From positions 62,001 through 126,000 of the forward strand of contig JAJTCM010000002.1 of NCBI GenBank assembly GCA_021325675.1: DNA of 64,000 nucleotides, read 5' to 3'. Source of the DNA: Crocinitomicaceae bacterium. GTDB lineage: Bacteria > Bacteroidota > Bacteroidia > Flavobacteriales_D > Crocinitomicaceae. The number at the start of each line of letters is the position of its first letter. Position 1 is the first letter of the stretch. A program made the translations under genes and the position numbers. The notes beneath the pieces were generated by a model that made no database searches, was not told the origin of the DNA, and saw nothing but the letters and a program-made list of their open reading frames with translations. Below are positions 26,596 through 35,564 of this stretch, piece by piece.

Positions 26596-27015
26596 ATGAA
26601 ATCATTATTCTTAATCTTATTGACTTTCGGCTTTGCATTTGCTGGGATGTCGCAGGAAGCAACTAAAAAAACGAAGCAGCCTAAGAAAGAAAAGCCGGCT
26701 GTAGTTTTCACTCAAACAGTGATTGAGCGCAACGGGATCAATTACGGAGCGGATGAAACGTTTACGTTTGAGTTTAAAAACAAAAGCAAGCAGCCTGTTA
26801 TCGTAACTAACGTAGGAACTTCCTGCGGATGTACAACGGCAAAGAAACCGGAAGAGCCAATCAAACCGGGAAAAACAGGTGTGATTGTTGTGAAATACGA
26901 CACGAAGCGTGTAGGGAATTTTACTAAAGACATTAACGTTACCACCAACGCAACCGCCGAACCGATCAAATTACAGATCAAAGGAAGCGTTAACCCGGAG
27001 GGAACGACAAACTAG
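26596..27015 (+). CDS. DUF1573 secreted protein
   Basis: 139 residues with a signal peptide (MKSLFLILLTFGFAFAGMSQ), a lysine-rich linker and one immunoglobulin-like DUF1573 domain: FTFEFKNKSKQPVIVTNVGT, SCGCTTAKKPEEPIKPGKTG and VKYDTKRVGNFTKDI. Periplasmic or surface-associated, function unknown. A TATATTTG box (26500-26507) lies 89 bases upstream. A strong terminator follows. Confidence 0.9.
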   Translation: MKSLFLILLTFGFAFAGMSQEATKKTKQPKKEKPAVVFTQTVIERNGINYGADETFTFEFKNKSKQPVIVTNVGTSCGCTTAKKPEEPIKPGKTGVIVVKYDTKRVGNFTKDINVTTNATAEPIKLQIKGSVNPEGTTN

Positions 27016-27040
27016 AATTTTAGAATTGAAAATTAAGAAT

Positions 27041-27070
27041 GGAGAATTAGAAATAGTTCTCCTTTTTTTT
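27041..27070 (+). terminator. terminator of the DUF1573 gene
   Basis: GGAGAA (27041-27046) pairs with TTCTCC (27057-27062), followed by eight T's. Confidence 0.8.
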
Positions 27071-27085
27071 TATTCGAAAATTCAG

Positions 27086-27122
27086 GATTCGAAGATTTAG
27101 CAGTGAACCACATCTTCGAATC
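27086..27122. repeat. 11-bp hairpin downstream of dapD
   Basis: GATTCGAAGAT (27086-27096) and ATCTTCGAATC (27112-27122) are perfect complements. TTCGAA-containing fragments recur at 27990-28045 on the other side of dapD. It may act as the dapD terminator or be an intergenic repeat. Confidence 0.55.
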
Positions 27123-27152
27123 TTTGAATGTACGCAGCACGGAATCATCGAA

Positions 27153-27962
27153 TCAGACAGCAACATTGTGCTCCCGCAGCGCATCATTCAGCGAAGTTTT
27201 CAGATCCGTGCTCGCCTTACGCTTACCGATGATCAGCGCGCAGGGAACCTGGTATTCGCCCGCAGGAAATTGTTTTGTATATGAACCCGGGATCACGACA
27301 CTGCGCTCCGGAACGTAACCTTTGATCTCAACCGGCTTATCGCCTGTAACATCGATAATTTTGGTCGATTTTGTCAGGACAACGTTTGCACCCAGAACAG
27401 CTTCTTTTCCAACGCGCACTCCTTCCACCACAATGCAGCGGGAGCCGATAAACGCATCGTCTTCGATAATCACAGGAGCTGCCTGCAACGGCTCAAGTAC
27501 ACCGCCGATCCCAACACCGCCACTCAAATGTACATTTTTACCGATCTGGGCGCAGGAACCTACCGTTGCCCAGGTGTCAACCATCGTACCGGAATCCACG
27601 TACGCACCGATATTGATATAAGAAGGCATCATAATCACGCCCGGGGCTACGAAAGCTCCGTAACGGGCAACTGCATGGGGAACAACACGCACACCCAGCT
27701 CTTTGTAATTTCGTTTGAGCGCCATTTTATCATGAAATTCAAACGGGCCAACTTCAATCGTTTCCATCTGGCGGATAGGAAAATACATCACCACGGCTTT
27801 TTTGACCCATTCGTTCACCTGCCACTCGCCGTTCGGAAGCGGTTCAGCCACACGCAAACGTCCTTTGTCAATTTCTTCGATCACCTGTTCAATCGCCTGA
27901 ACGGTTTCTTTTTCTTTCAATAATTCACGGTTTTCCCATGCCTGCTCAATGATCGATCTCAT
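27153..27962 (-). CDS. dapD: tetrahydrodipicolinate N-succinyltransferase
   Basis: A 269-residue enzyme of the succinylase branch of lysine/diaminopimelate synthesis. The left-handed beta-helix hexapeptide region is clear (VAPGVIMMPSYINIGAYVDS, then GTMVDTWATVGSCAQIGKNV and GGVGIGGVLEP). The length matches the family. Monocistronic on the minus strand and divergent from ruvX (97-base gap). Confidence 0.95.
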   Translation of the reverse strand: MRSIIEQAWENRELLKEKETVQAIEQVIEEIDKGRLRVAEPLPNGEWQVNEWVKKAVVMYFPIRQMETIEVGPFEFHDKMALKRNYKELGVRVVPHAVARYGAFVAPGVIMMPSYINIGAYVDSGTMVDTWATVGSCAQIGKNVHLSGGVGIGGVLEPLQAAPVIIEDDAFIGSRCIVVEGVRVGKEAVLGANVVLTKSTKIIDVTGDKPVEIKGYVPERSVVIPGSYTKQFPAGEYQVPCALIIGKRKASTDLKTSLNDALREHNVAV

Positions 27963-28059
27963 ACGTAACTTAATTTGGCACCAAAAGTATTGAAAAGATT
28001 CGAAAATTCGAATTCGTATAACGGGTAATCTTCGAATATCTTCCTAATTTTACAGCATT

Positions 28060-28470
28060 ATGGGAAAAATCATCGCGCTCGATTTTGGGCTGAAACGCAC
28101 CGGCATTGCCATCACCGACGAATCGGCCACTTTTGCTTTCGGACTCACAACCATCGAGAGCCGCCAACTGGAAGATTTTCTCCGGAAAACCATCCCCAAA
28201 GAAAAGATAGAAATCATCGTCATCGGCGAGCCGAAAAAGCTCAGTAACGAAGACACCCACATCACAGAAAACGTGCGCCTGCTCAAAACCCATCTCGAAA
28301 AAACCTTTCCTTTGCAAAAAGTCTTGCTGTATGACGAGCGCTTCACCTCCAAACTGGCTTCGCAGGCCATCGCAGGCAGCGGCCTGAACAAAAAAGCCCG
28401 CCAGAGCAAAGAGCTGATAGACGAAGTAAGCGCCACGATTTTGCTGCAGTCTTTTTTAGCGAGCAGATAA
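28060..28470 (+). CDS. ruvX: Holliday junction resolvase-like RuvX/YqgF
   Basis: A 136-residue RNase H-fold protein involved in pre-16S rRNA 5' maturation and possibly recombination. The first acidic residue is in IIALDFGLKRTGIAITDES, the second in YDERFTSKLA, and the last in KELIDEVSATILLQSFL. Length and motif order match the family. Confidence 0.93.
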   Translation: MGKIIALDFGLKRTGIAITDESATFAFGLTTIESRQLEDFLRKTIPKEKIEIIVIGEPKKLSNEDTHITENVRLLKTHLEKTFPLQKVLLYDERFTSKLASQAIAGSGLNKKARQSKELIDEVSATILLQSFLASR

Positions 28471-28527
28471 ATCCTTTGAATCCAAAAAAATATTTTAAAT
28501 TGCAGGAATAAAAGAAACACTTCTGCT

Positions 28528-29064
28528 ATGAAAGGATATAAAATCTTACTGTCCTGGCTGATCACGGTTATTGTCGGGAGCCTGGGACTGCCTGTTTGGG
28601 CAACAATAATTGATTCGGGCAATTTCCGGACTGACTTTACGGATGAGCTTTTGTTAATGGGCTTTCTCTGCATGCTGGTGAGCGGCGTTTTATCTGCGCC
28701 AACGCTCATTGTACTGCTCGTCCGGAATTTCCTGCTGAAGCGCAAAAAATATCCTATCCGAACACATTTCCGGAAAATCAACCTGACGCATATCCTGATG
28801 GCATTGGTGACGCTTTTCGTTATGGAAGGCTATTTTTTCCTGGACGCCATGCAGGGCTATAATCTGCTGGACAACGGCAACTACGGCGTTAAGCCCGATT
28901 TGATGCAAATGGTGCTGATGCCTATGATCTGGATCGGTTTGCTGATCGCCTGGTACATGTTCTGCGCTGTTCCGGCCTGGTTTCTCCTGTTCCGGAAAGA
29001 GTTGCGGGAAGCCGCCGCTGATCCGGAAAGTGAGGACTCAACCGTTTTAGACAGTCTCAATTAA
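28528..29064 (+). CDS. hypothetical inner membrane protein
   Basis: 178 residues with about four hydrophobic helices (roughly residues 5-27, 36-62, 86-106 and 127-155) and a charged C-terminal tail. No conserved motif is recognised. Lies 57 bases after ruvX and 25 before purT, so it may be part of the same transcription unit. Confidence 0.6.
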   Translation: MKGYKILLSWLITVIVGSLGLPVWATIIDSGNFRTDFTDELLLMGFLCMLVSGVLSAPTLIVLLVRNFLLKRKKYPIRTHFRKINLTHILMALVTLFVMEGYFFLDAMQGYNLLDNGNYGVKPDLMQMVLMPMIWIGLLIAWYMFCAVPAWFLLFRKELREAAADPESEDSTVLDSLN

Positions 29065-29077
29065 GTAATTTTCCTCG

Positions 29078-29085
29078 TATCTTTG
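29078..29085 (+). promoter_or_regulatory. putative -7 box of purT
   Basis: TATCTTTG fits the Bacteroidota -7 consensus TAnnTTTG and lies four bases before the purT ATG. No clear -33 TTTG is present, so the call is weak. Confidence 0.35.
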
Positions 29086-29089
29086 CCGC

Positions 29090-30250
29090 ATGAGAAAGAA
29101 GATTTTACTGTTGGGCTCCGGTGAGCTGGGAAAAGAGTTTGTCATTGCATGTCAGCGTTTGGGCCAGTATGTTATTGCTGTCGATTCCTACGAAAATGCG
29201 CCGGCAATGCAGGTTGCACACGAAGCTGAAGTCATTAATATGCTGAACGGCGCCGAGCTGGACCGTATTGTTGCCAAACATCAGCCCGACATCATTGTAC
29301 CGGAAATCGAAGCCATCCGCACGGAGCGCTTTTACGATTACGAACAACAAGGGATCCAGGTGGTTCCAAGCGCAAAAGCAGCTAATTATACAATGAACCG
29401 CAAAGCCATCCGTGATCTCGCGGCAAAGGACCTCGGAGTGCGCACGGCGACATACCGTTACGCAACTACGCTGGAAGAATTACAGGCCGGAGTAGCTGTT
29501 TGCGGCATGCCTTGCGTAGTAAAACCACTCATGTCGAGCTCCGGTAAAGGACAATCCGTTATCAAATCCGGGGAAGATATCCAAAAAGCATGGGATTACG
29601 CCATGGAAGGCTCCCGCGGCGATCTGAAAGAAGTGATCGTAGAAGGCTTCATTGACTTTGATTTCGAGATCACTCTACTGACAGTAACCCAGCAAAACGG
29701 CAAAACGTTATTCTGCCCGCCCATCGGTCACCGCCAGGAGCGCGGCGACTACCAGGAAAGCTGGCAGCCAATGCCGATGGAAGAAAAACATTTACTCGAA
29801 GCACAGGAAATGGCGGCGAAAGTAACCCGGGCCCTCGGGGGCAACGGGATCTGGGGCGTTGAATTTTTCATCACGCAGGAAGGCGCTTATTTCTCAGAAT
29901 TATCTCCGCGACCGCACGACACCGGCATGGTAACGCTCGCCAATACCCAGAATTTCTCTGAATTTGAGCTTCATGCCCGCGCTGTCCTGGGTCTTCCGAT
30001 CCCGGAAATTACGCTCGAACGGGCTGGAGCAAGCGCTGTGATCCTTAGTGAAGTAGAAAGCAGCGGGTTTCCCGTTTTCAAAGGTCTCGAGCTCGCATTA
30101 AACGAACCGAATTCCGATATCCGCTTGTTTGGTAAACCTGCCTGCAGACCATATCGCCGCATGGGTGTTGCGCTCAGCTACGGCAACGAAGAAGTTTCTG
30201 CGCTTGTTGAAAAAGCGAAAGCCATTGCAAAAAAAATTGAACTGAATTGA
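29090..30250 (+). CDS. purT: formate-dependent GAR transformylase PurT
   Basis: A 386-residue ATP-grasp enzyme that converts glycinamide ribonucleotide, formate and ATP to formyl-GAR in purine synthesis. N-terminal nucleotide fold: [23 protein letters not shown]-grasp segments: [18 protein letters not shown] and [20 protein letters not shown] followed by PHDTGMVT. Length equals the E. coli enzyme. Confidence 0.96.
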   Translation: MRKKILLLGSGELGKEFVIACQRLGQYVIAVDSYENAPAMQVAHEAEVINMLNGAELDRIVAKHQPDIIVPEIEAIRTERFYDYEQQGIQVVPSAKAANYTMNRKAIRDLAAKDLGVRTATYRYATTLEELQAGVAVCGMPCVVKPLMSSSGKGQSVIKSGEDIQKAWDYAMEGSRGDLKEVIVEGFIDFDFEITLLTVTQQNGKTLFCPPIGHRQERGDYQESWQPMPMEEKHLLEAQEMAAKVTRALGGNGIWGVEFFITQEGAYFSELSPRPHDTGMVTLANTQNFSEFELHARAVLGLPIPEITLERAGASAVILSEVESSGFPVFKGLELALNEPNSDIRLFGKPACRPYRRMGVALSYGNEEVSALVEKAKAIAKKIELN

Positions 30251-30291
30251 ACCTTTTTAAATAAAGGCTGTACCGGCTAAAAATATAAGTA

Positions 30292-31470
30292 ATGAAAGTC
30301 CATCTTATCATCGGTTTTTGCTTCCTTTTCTCTGCCTTTTTTGCGCAGGGCCAGGAAAACACGATTAAAGTGCCGGCTACGAACAACAGCATGAACAATT
30401 CGGTTTCAGAGCCAAAGCAGGACACAACAGTGATCGAATTTGAAAATGTGAATAAAAGCACTTACAAAAAAAACGACACGAAAACCCCGGTAAAAACCAA
30501 GGAAAAAAGTAAACTGGAACAAAGCGAGCAAAGCTTTGACAAAGAATCTTCTTCCTTCAAGCAGGTAAAATACAATGCTGCAACGCAAAGCACACAGCGT
30601 TCTCCTTCACCCGAGCAGCAGCTTGAAATGAATAAAACCGTGAATTTTTACGGAAACAATGCCCCCAATTCTTTTGAATATCACTATTTTAAATATGCTG
30701 CAGGCAATTACAATGTTGCGCTGATCGACAACCTGCTGGCCGCTCAAAAGCTCAAGCCCAACAGTGTAGACGTTCACGTGCAACTGGCGGCTTACCATTT
30801 CATTAAAGAGGAAAACAAGGCGTTGAAAGAAGACCTCGAATTCCTGCTGAAAAACAAAAAAATCGAAGAAGAAGTTTTGGTTTACGCAACAGATATCCTC
30901 AACAGTGTGGAAGAAAACGGTACGCTTCTTACCCATGGTTTCGACGACACGTACAGCGTGATGTACCTGCAGGAAGTGAAAAAAATACGCACGGACGTCA
31001 GGCTCATTTCGGTTGATTTCATGCAAAGCGAATTTTACCGGAATGTCTTGAAAAAAGACAAGTTCAGCTTGCCGGCAGAAACGGTGATCGACGTGGCTTA
31101 CCTGGAGAAATTCTGCAGGCTCAATGCTTCCCGCAACCTGCAGCTCAGCATGACTTTTCCGAAACCTTACCTAAAAGAAATCCTTTCCGATCTGCAAATC
31201 CTCGGCCTGACCTTCGCTTACAAAAAAGAAGCAGCGAACCTTTTCGAAAAAAACCAAACTTTTTACCTGAACAGCTTCCAGGCAAACAAGGTAAGCAAAT
31301 ACAAAACAGAGAAGTGTAAAAAGCTATCTTCCAATTACCTGCCTTTCCTGCTTAGCCTGGAAGAAGGTTATGAAAAAACCCAGGACAAGGAGCAGCTGAA
31401 AGAAATCCGCGAGCTGATCTCGAAAATCAAAACGCAGGCAAAGGTCACTAAAAGCTTAAACAGTTATTAG
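30292..31470 (+). CDS. secreted hypothetical protein upstream of an ECF sigma factor
   Basis: 392 residues with a signal peptide (MKVHLIIGFCFLFSAFFAQG). A Ser/Thr/Lys-rich linker of about 80 residues is followed by a helical domain resembling one or two TPR units (YNVALIDNLLAAQKLKPNSV, VHVQLAAYHFIKEENKAL), and a mixed alpha/beta C-terminus (YLQEVKKIRTDVRLISVDFM). Four bases before the sigma factor gene, so probably co-transcribed. It may be a periplasmic component of that signalling unit, by context only. Confidence 0.6.
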   Translation: MKVHLIIGFCFLFSAFFAQGQENTIKVPATNNSMNNSVSEPKQDTTVIEFENVNKSTYKKNDTKTPVKTKEKSKLEQSEQSFDKESSSFKQVKYNAATQSTQRSPSPEQQLEMNKTVNFYGNNAPNSFEYHYFKYAAGNYNVALIDNLLAAQKLKPNSVDVHVQLAAYHFIKEENKALKEDLEFLLKNKKIEEEVLVYATDILNSVEENGTLLTHGFDDTYSVMYLQEVKKIRTDVRLISVDFMQSEFYRNVLKKDKFSLPAETVIDVAYLEKFCRLNASRNLQLSMTFPKPYLKEILSDLQILGLTFAYKKEAANLFEKNQTFYLNSFQANKVSKYKTEKCKKLSSNYLPFLLSLEEGYEKTQDKEQLKEIRELISKIKTQAKVTKSLNSY

Positions 31471-31474
31471 AAAG

Positions 31475-32071
31475 ATGCTGGATTGGCGCAAGAAATATAG
31501 CTCGATGACTGACGAGGAATTGATGGCCTACCTGTCCAAAGGGGACAAGAATGGCTTCGATGAGCTGTATAAGCGCTATGCAAAAGCGATGCTTCTTTAT
31601 TTCAAGCGGATGCTATGGAACGACACCGAAAAAGCGGAAGATTTTGTACACGACCTATTCGCCAAGATTATCCAGAAACCGGATTCCTTTGACCGGGACC
31701 GCTCGTTCAAAACCTGGTTTTACTCGGTAGCGAACAATATGTGCAAAAACGAGTATAAGAAGCAGGAAATCCGCAAAAACACGTCTTACTCGCTGGAAAC
31801 AACTTTCCATGTGAAGGACGAAAACAGGAATGTACTGAACGAAGTACAGGATGCGTTTTTCGGCGAAGCTTTCGAGCTACAGCTGAACAACCTGGAACAA
31901 AAACACAGCGAAGTATTCAAGCTGCGCCATTTTGAAGGACTTTCCATCAAAGAGATTGCAGAAGTACTGGGAGCAAACGAAGGTACGATCAAATCACGCC
32001 TGTTTTACGCCACCAAATACCTCGCCGAACAATTAAAAGAATTTAATCCGCTCATAAACAGACAAATATGA
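31475..32071 (+). CDS. ECF-type RNA polymerase sigma factor
   Basis: 198 residues. Region 2: FDELYKRYAKAMLLYFKRML followed by AEDFVHDLFAKIIQKP. Region 4: HSEVFKLRHFEGLSIKEIAE followed by VLGANEGTIKSRLFYATKYL. The downstream gene overlaps its end by four bases and looks like its anti-sigma partner. Confidence 0.92.
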   Translation: MLDWRKKYSSMTDEELMAYLSKGDKNGFDELYKRYAKAMLLYFKRMLWNDTEKAEDFVHDLFAKIIQKPDSFDRDRSFKTWFYSVANNMCKNEYKKQEIRKNTSYSLETTFHVKDENRNVLNEVQDAFFGEAFELQLNNLEQKHSEVFKLRHFEGLSIKEIAEVLGANEGTIKSRLFYATKYLAEQLKEFNPLINRQI

Positions 32072-32817
32072 AAGCGACCGATTTTGACAGCATTTTTGAG
32101 AAAAACTTCCATGAGCTGACGGACACAGAACGTGCGGAGATGCAGGAGCTGTTTACAAATGAAGAAGAATTTAACCAGATGAAATTTGTGATGCATTCCG
32201 TCAATGCCACAATTTTGCAGCAGCAGCAAAAAAACGAGCCTTCTACGGAGCTGAAAAACCGCCTGGACCACCTTTATACGCAAACTTACCGGAACAAAGG
32301 GATTTTGTGGTACAATTCCGTGGGTACTTTTTTCCTGTCCGGTGAGAAAAAATGGCATCAGCAAAACCTGCTTCGCATTGCGGCCCTTCTTATCCTTTTC
32401 TTTAGCATTTATCCTTTCTGGAACAGCAAGCTCACTGACGAAAAAGTGCAGCTGAGCAAAAACGAGCAGGTACAGGAAGAAAATGAAGCAAAGCAGCAAA
32501 CGGAAGACAGCGAAAGTCCGGCTACAGGCTTTACGCAGCCATCCGTTCAAAGCGCAGACCAGGTGGCAGCTTTGGAAAAGGCGCCGATGATGGAAGAAAC
32601 TATTATGGATAAGCTCGCCGAAGCTGATTATGAAGCAAGGGCGGAAACTATTTCTTTCGATTCAGCGATAGAAACAGATGAAAAACCGGTATCTCTTACG
32701 GGCAACACCCATCCGGACGGCATTTTCAACTTCCAGACTGAGCTGAAGGACCAAAACAGCGAATTTTCGGCGGCCCGGCACAGCGATGTACTTGATATCC
32801 TGACGGCAACCTATTAA
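32068..32817 (+). CDS. putative membrane anti-sigma factor
   Basis: 249 residues. A cytosolic N-terminal part of about 100 residues (FEKNFHELTDTERAEMQELF) precedes one transmembrane helix (LLRIAALLILFFSIYPFW, about residues 102-119) and an acidic periplasmic tail rich in Glu and Gln. The ATG overlaps the sigma stop (ATGA, 32068-32071). This cytosol-helix-periplasm layout and coupling are typical of anti-sigma factors, although no zinc-finger motif is seen. Confidence 0.7.
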   Translation: MKATDFDSIFEKNFHELTDTERAEMQELFTNEEEFNQMKFVMHSVNATILQQQQKNEPSTELKNRLDHLYTQTYRNKGILWYNSVGTFFLSGEKKWHQQNLLRIAALLILFFSIYPFWNSKLTDEKVQLSKNEQVQEENEAKQQTEDSESPATGFTQPSVQSADQVAALEKAPMMEETIMDKLAEADYEARAETISFDSAIETDEKPVSLTGNTHPDGIFNFQTELKDQNSEFSAARHSDVLDILTATY

Positions 32818-32818
32818 A

Positions 32819-33250
32819 ATGCAGCAATTTAATATCCGGGTTTACGGCCTGCTAATTAATGATAAGCGCCAGGTTTTGGTTTCAGATGAACAAATCCGTG
32901 ATTTCCGTTTTACCAAGTTCCCGGGCGGCGGACTGGAATTTGGCGAAGGACTGATTGATGCGCTCAGGCGTGAATTCATGGAAGAACTCGGAATCGAAGC
33001 CGAAGTGGGCGAATTATTTTACCTCACGGAGTTTTTCCAGCAATCGGCTTTTCACCCCAAACACCAGGTAATTTCAGTTTATTACCGCGTATCAGTTAGT
33101 GACTGGACACAGATCGCCGTACAGGATCAACCCGTTTTTCAGCCGGGAAAGGAAAACCACCGCTGGATTGCGGTTTCACAGCTCAGCTCCGAAGACCTGG
33201 ATTTTCCGATTGACCGCGTTGTAGCTGAAAAACTGCGTTCTGTGGAATAA
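32819..33250 (+). CDS. Nudix hydrolase, small
   Basis: A 143-residue single-domain Nudix protein. Box: GGGLEFGEGLIDALRREFME followed by ELG. It starts one base after the previous stop, so it is translationally close to the anti-sigma gene. Substrate unknown. Confidence 0.88.
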   Translation: MQQFNIRVYGLLINDKRQVLVSDEQIRDFRFTKFPGGGLEFGEGLIDALRREFMEELGIEAEVGELFYLTEFFQQSAFHPKHQVISVYYRVSVSDWTQIAVQDQPVFQPGKENHRWIAVSQLSSEDLDFPIDRVVAEKLRSVE

Positions 33251-33368
33251 AACAGTAACTTTTTAATTTTCAAAGTGTAAGCCAATACGCGGCTATTGAA
33301 ATTTATATCCGCTTTTCTTGCTTAATTGATATATAAGTTTTAGATTTGGTTACCCAAAGTTTAAGCTA

Positions 33369-35564
33369 TTGCAGACCACCAGGATTGATATCAATAAAAA
33401 AATAGAACTTCTCGAACAGGAACTGGCCCAACTCAAAGGACAGCTCGCCAAAGAAAAGACGGTCAGCGTGCCCGAACCTTTCCAGGCGGTTTTTGACGAA
33501 GCTGAAAGAAAGGTTTCGGATTATTTCAGCGGCCTGAAATTCAACCCGCAGGAAGGAACAATCCAGATTGATGACGAACGCTATATCCTGGTGCGCGCCT
33601 CTTCCCTTTCCAATGAATTTTTTGAAAATTTCGCCGGCAACCTGCCTGACAAAACCAAAGAAGAAGCTTTTTCACTTGCCCGCGATTTCCTCTTTGATAT
33701 CGGTCACCTGATCGGAATGGAAGACGCAAAACGGGTACACAATAAAATCAATTTAAACGATCCGATTGAAAAATTGTCGGCCGGACCGGTTCATTTTTCA
33801 CATGCAGGCTGGGCTTTCGTGGAACTTTTGCCGGAATGTAACCCAAGCCCGGACGCGAATTTTTTCCTGAAATACCACCACCCTTATTCTTTTGAAGCGG
33901 ATTCCTGGATCAAATCGGGAAAAAAAGCCGAAAAACCGGTTTGTATCATGAGCGCAGCCTATTCCTCCGGCTGGTGTGAGGAAAGCTACAACATGCCGCT
34001 CACCGCCGTTGAAATTTCCTGCCGTGCGAAAGGCGATGAACACTGTACTTTCATCATGGCGCAACCCGACCGGATTACTCATTTCCTGGACGAGATCGGA
34101 AAAGGATCGAAGCTTTCGGAAACAATAGAAATACCTTACTTCTTCGAACGCAAAACCATCGAGGAAAAGCTTAAATCCAACCAGAAATTATTAGAAGAAG
34201 CGCAGGCGATTGCCAAGCTTGCTGCCTGGGAGCTGGACCTCGAAACACGCGAGCTGGTGTGGTCCAACGAGCTGAAACGGATTTACGGTTTGGAAGACCA
34301 GCCGAATTCCCCGGAAGTATACCAGGGTTTTCTCGATATGATGAACGAAGACGACCTCGCCCAGCACCGCAAGCTTGTTGAACGGGCCGCCAGGTTTGGA
34401 ACAGAATATCACTTTGAACACCAGATCAGGCTTAGGGACAACTCCATCAAATGGATCGCTACGAACGGCATTCCGGTGACGGACAAGGAAGGCAAAATTT
34501 ACAAAATAAAAGGTATAACGCAGGATATCACGAGCCAGAAAGACGTTGAAGAGCTCATGCTCCGTAATGACAACATGCTTAAAACGGCACAGAAAATTGC
34601 TAAAATCGGCAGCTGGGAATTCGATATCGCTTCCGGCACACTCACCTGGTCCGATGAATTGTATGATATTTGTGAAATCGACAAAAATAACGTCACAGAC
34701 CTGCGCGGGGAATTCCACTCCAAAATAAGCGAAGACGACCTGGAAACCATGAACCTCCGTTTCCAAAAGTGTATCAGCGACGGAACAACTTACAACATCG
34801 AATTTGACATTACGCTCGATCCCAACCGTAAAAAAACGGTCTATGGTATGGGCATGGCGCATTATAACCGTAAAAAGGAAATTGTAAAAATTTACGGAAT
34901 TGCCCAGGATATCAGTGAGAGTAAGCGCCAGAACAAGGCTTTGATCGAAAACATCAAGGAGAAAGAAACCCTGCTCAAAGAAGTTCACCACCGGGTGAAG
35001 AATAACCTGCAGATCATTTCCAGCCTGCTCAACCTGCAATCCAGCTTCATCGAAAACGAAGAGATGCTCCGGCTCTACCGCGAAAGCCAGAACAGGATCA
35101 AATCGATTGCTTCCGTGCATGAGCTGCTTTACCAGTCGGACGATTTATCAAAAATCTCATTTGACAAGTACCTCAAAAAACTGGTAGACGACCTGATTAT
35201 CTCCTATTTCGGCACCGAAAATAAAGTCAAGCTGTTCATTAATACCAAGGAATTTTTCAATATTGACACTTCAATTCCGCTGGGGCTTTTGATCAATGAA
35301 ATTGTATCCAATTCACTCAAGCATGGCCTTAAGAACGAAGCCAATGAATTCATTTACATCGATATTTTCAAGGTAAAATACAAAACCTACCAGCTGAAAA
35401 TCGGCGATAACGGTCGTGGATTTGTCTCTTCCAGCTCAGACGAAGACCCTGAATCGCTCGGTTTGATGCTCATCAAAGAGCTTTCCGAACAATTAAACGG
35501 GGAAATCATAAAAAATACGGAAAACCAGGGTACGCACTACGAATTGGTTTTCAAGTCCAATTAA
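33369..35564 (+). CDS. V4R-PAS-PAS sensor histidine kinase (HisKA_2 type)
   Basis: 731 residues from a TTG start; no ATG lies before the first domain. A short coiled-coil leads into a XylR-N/V4R-like sensor (about residues 40-235) with the Cys-containing end YSSGWCEESYNM followed by CRAKGDEHCTFIMA. Two PAS/PAC units follow (LLEEAQAIAKLAAWELDLET and MLKTAQKIAKIGSWEFDIAS). The phosphoacceptor helix is EVHHRVKNNLQIISSLLNLQ. The ATPase has an N-box (LLINEIVSNSLKHGL) and G-box (IGDNGRGF). No membrane helix: a soluble cytosolic kinase. V4R domains bind small hydrophobic ligands, so it probably senses one. No response regulator adjoins it. Confidence 0.88.
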   Translation: MQTTRIDINKKIELLEQELAQLKGQLAKEKTVSVPEPFQAVFDEAERKVSDYFSGLKFNPQEGTIQIDDERYILVRASSLSNEFFENFAGNLPDKTKEEAFSLARDFLFDIGHLIGMEDAKRVHNKINLNDPIEKLSAGPVHFSHAGWAFVELLPECNPSPDANFFLKYHHPYSFEADSWIKSGKKAEKPVCIMSAAYSSGWCEESYNMPLTAVEISCRAKGDEHCTFIMAQPDRITHFLDEIGKGSKLSETIEIPYFFERKTIEEKLKSNQKLLEEAQAIAKLAAWELDLETRELVWSNELKRIYGLEDQPNSPEVYQGFLDMMNEDDLAQHRKLVERAARFGTEYHFEHQIRLRDNSIKWIATNGIPVTDKEGKIYKIKGITQDITSQKDVEELMLRNDNMLKTAQKIAKIGSWEFDIASGTLTWSDELYDICEIDKNNVTDLRGEFHSKISEDDLETMNLRFQKCISDGTTYNIEFDITLDPNRKKTVYGMGMAHYNRKKEIVKIYGIAQDISESKRQNKALIENIKEKETLLKEVHHRVKNNLQIISSLLNLQSSFIENEEMLRLYRESQNRIKSIASVHELLYQSDDLSKISFDKYLKKLVDDLIISYFGTENKVKLFINTKEFFNIDTSIPLGLLINEIVSNSLKHGLKNEANEFIYIDIFKVKYKTYQLKIGDNGRGFVSSSSDEDPESLGLMLIKELSEQLNGEIIKNTENQGTHYELVFKSN

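Noticed and set aside
34191-35120. 309-residue antisense frame in the histidine kinase gene
   Set aside because: Shadow frame: the + strand encodes recognisable PAS and kinase motifs throughout.
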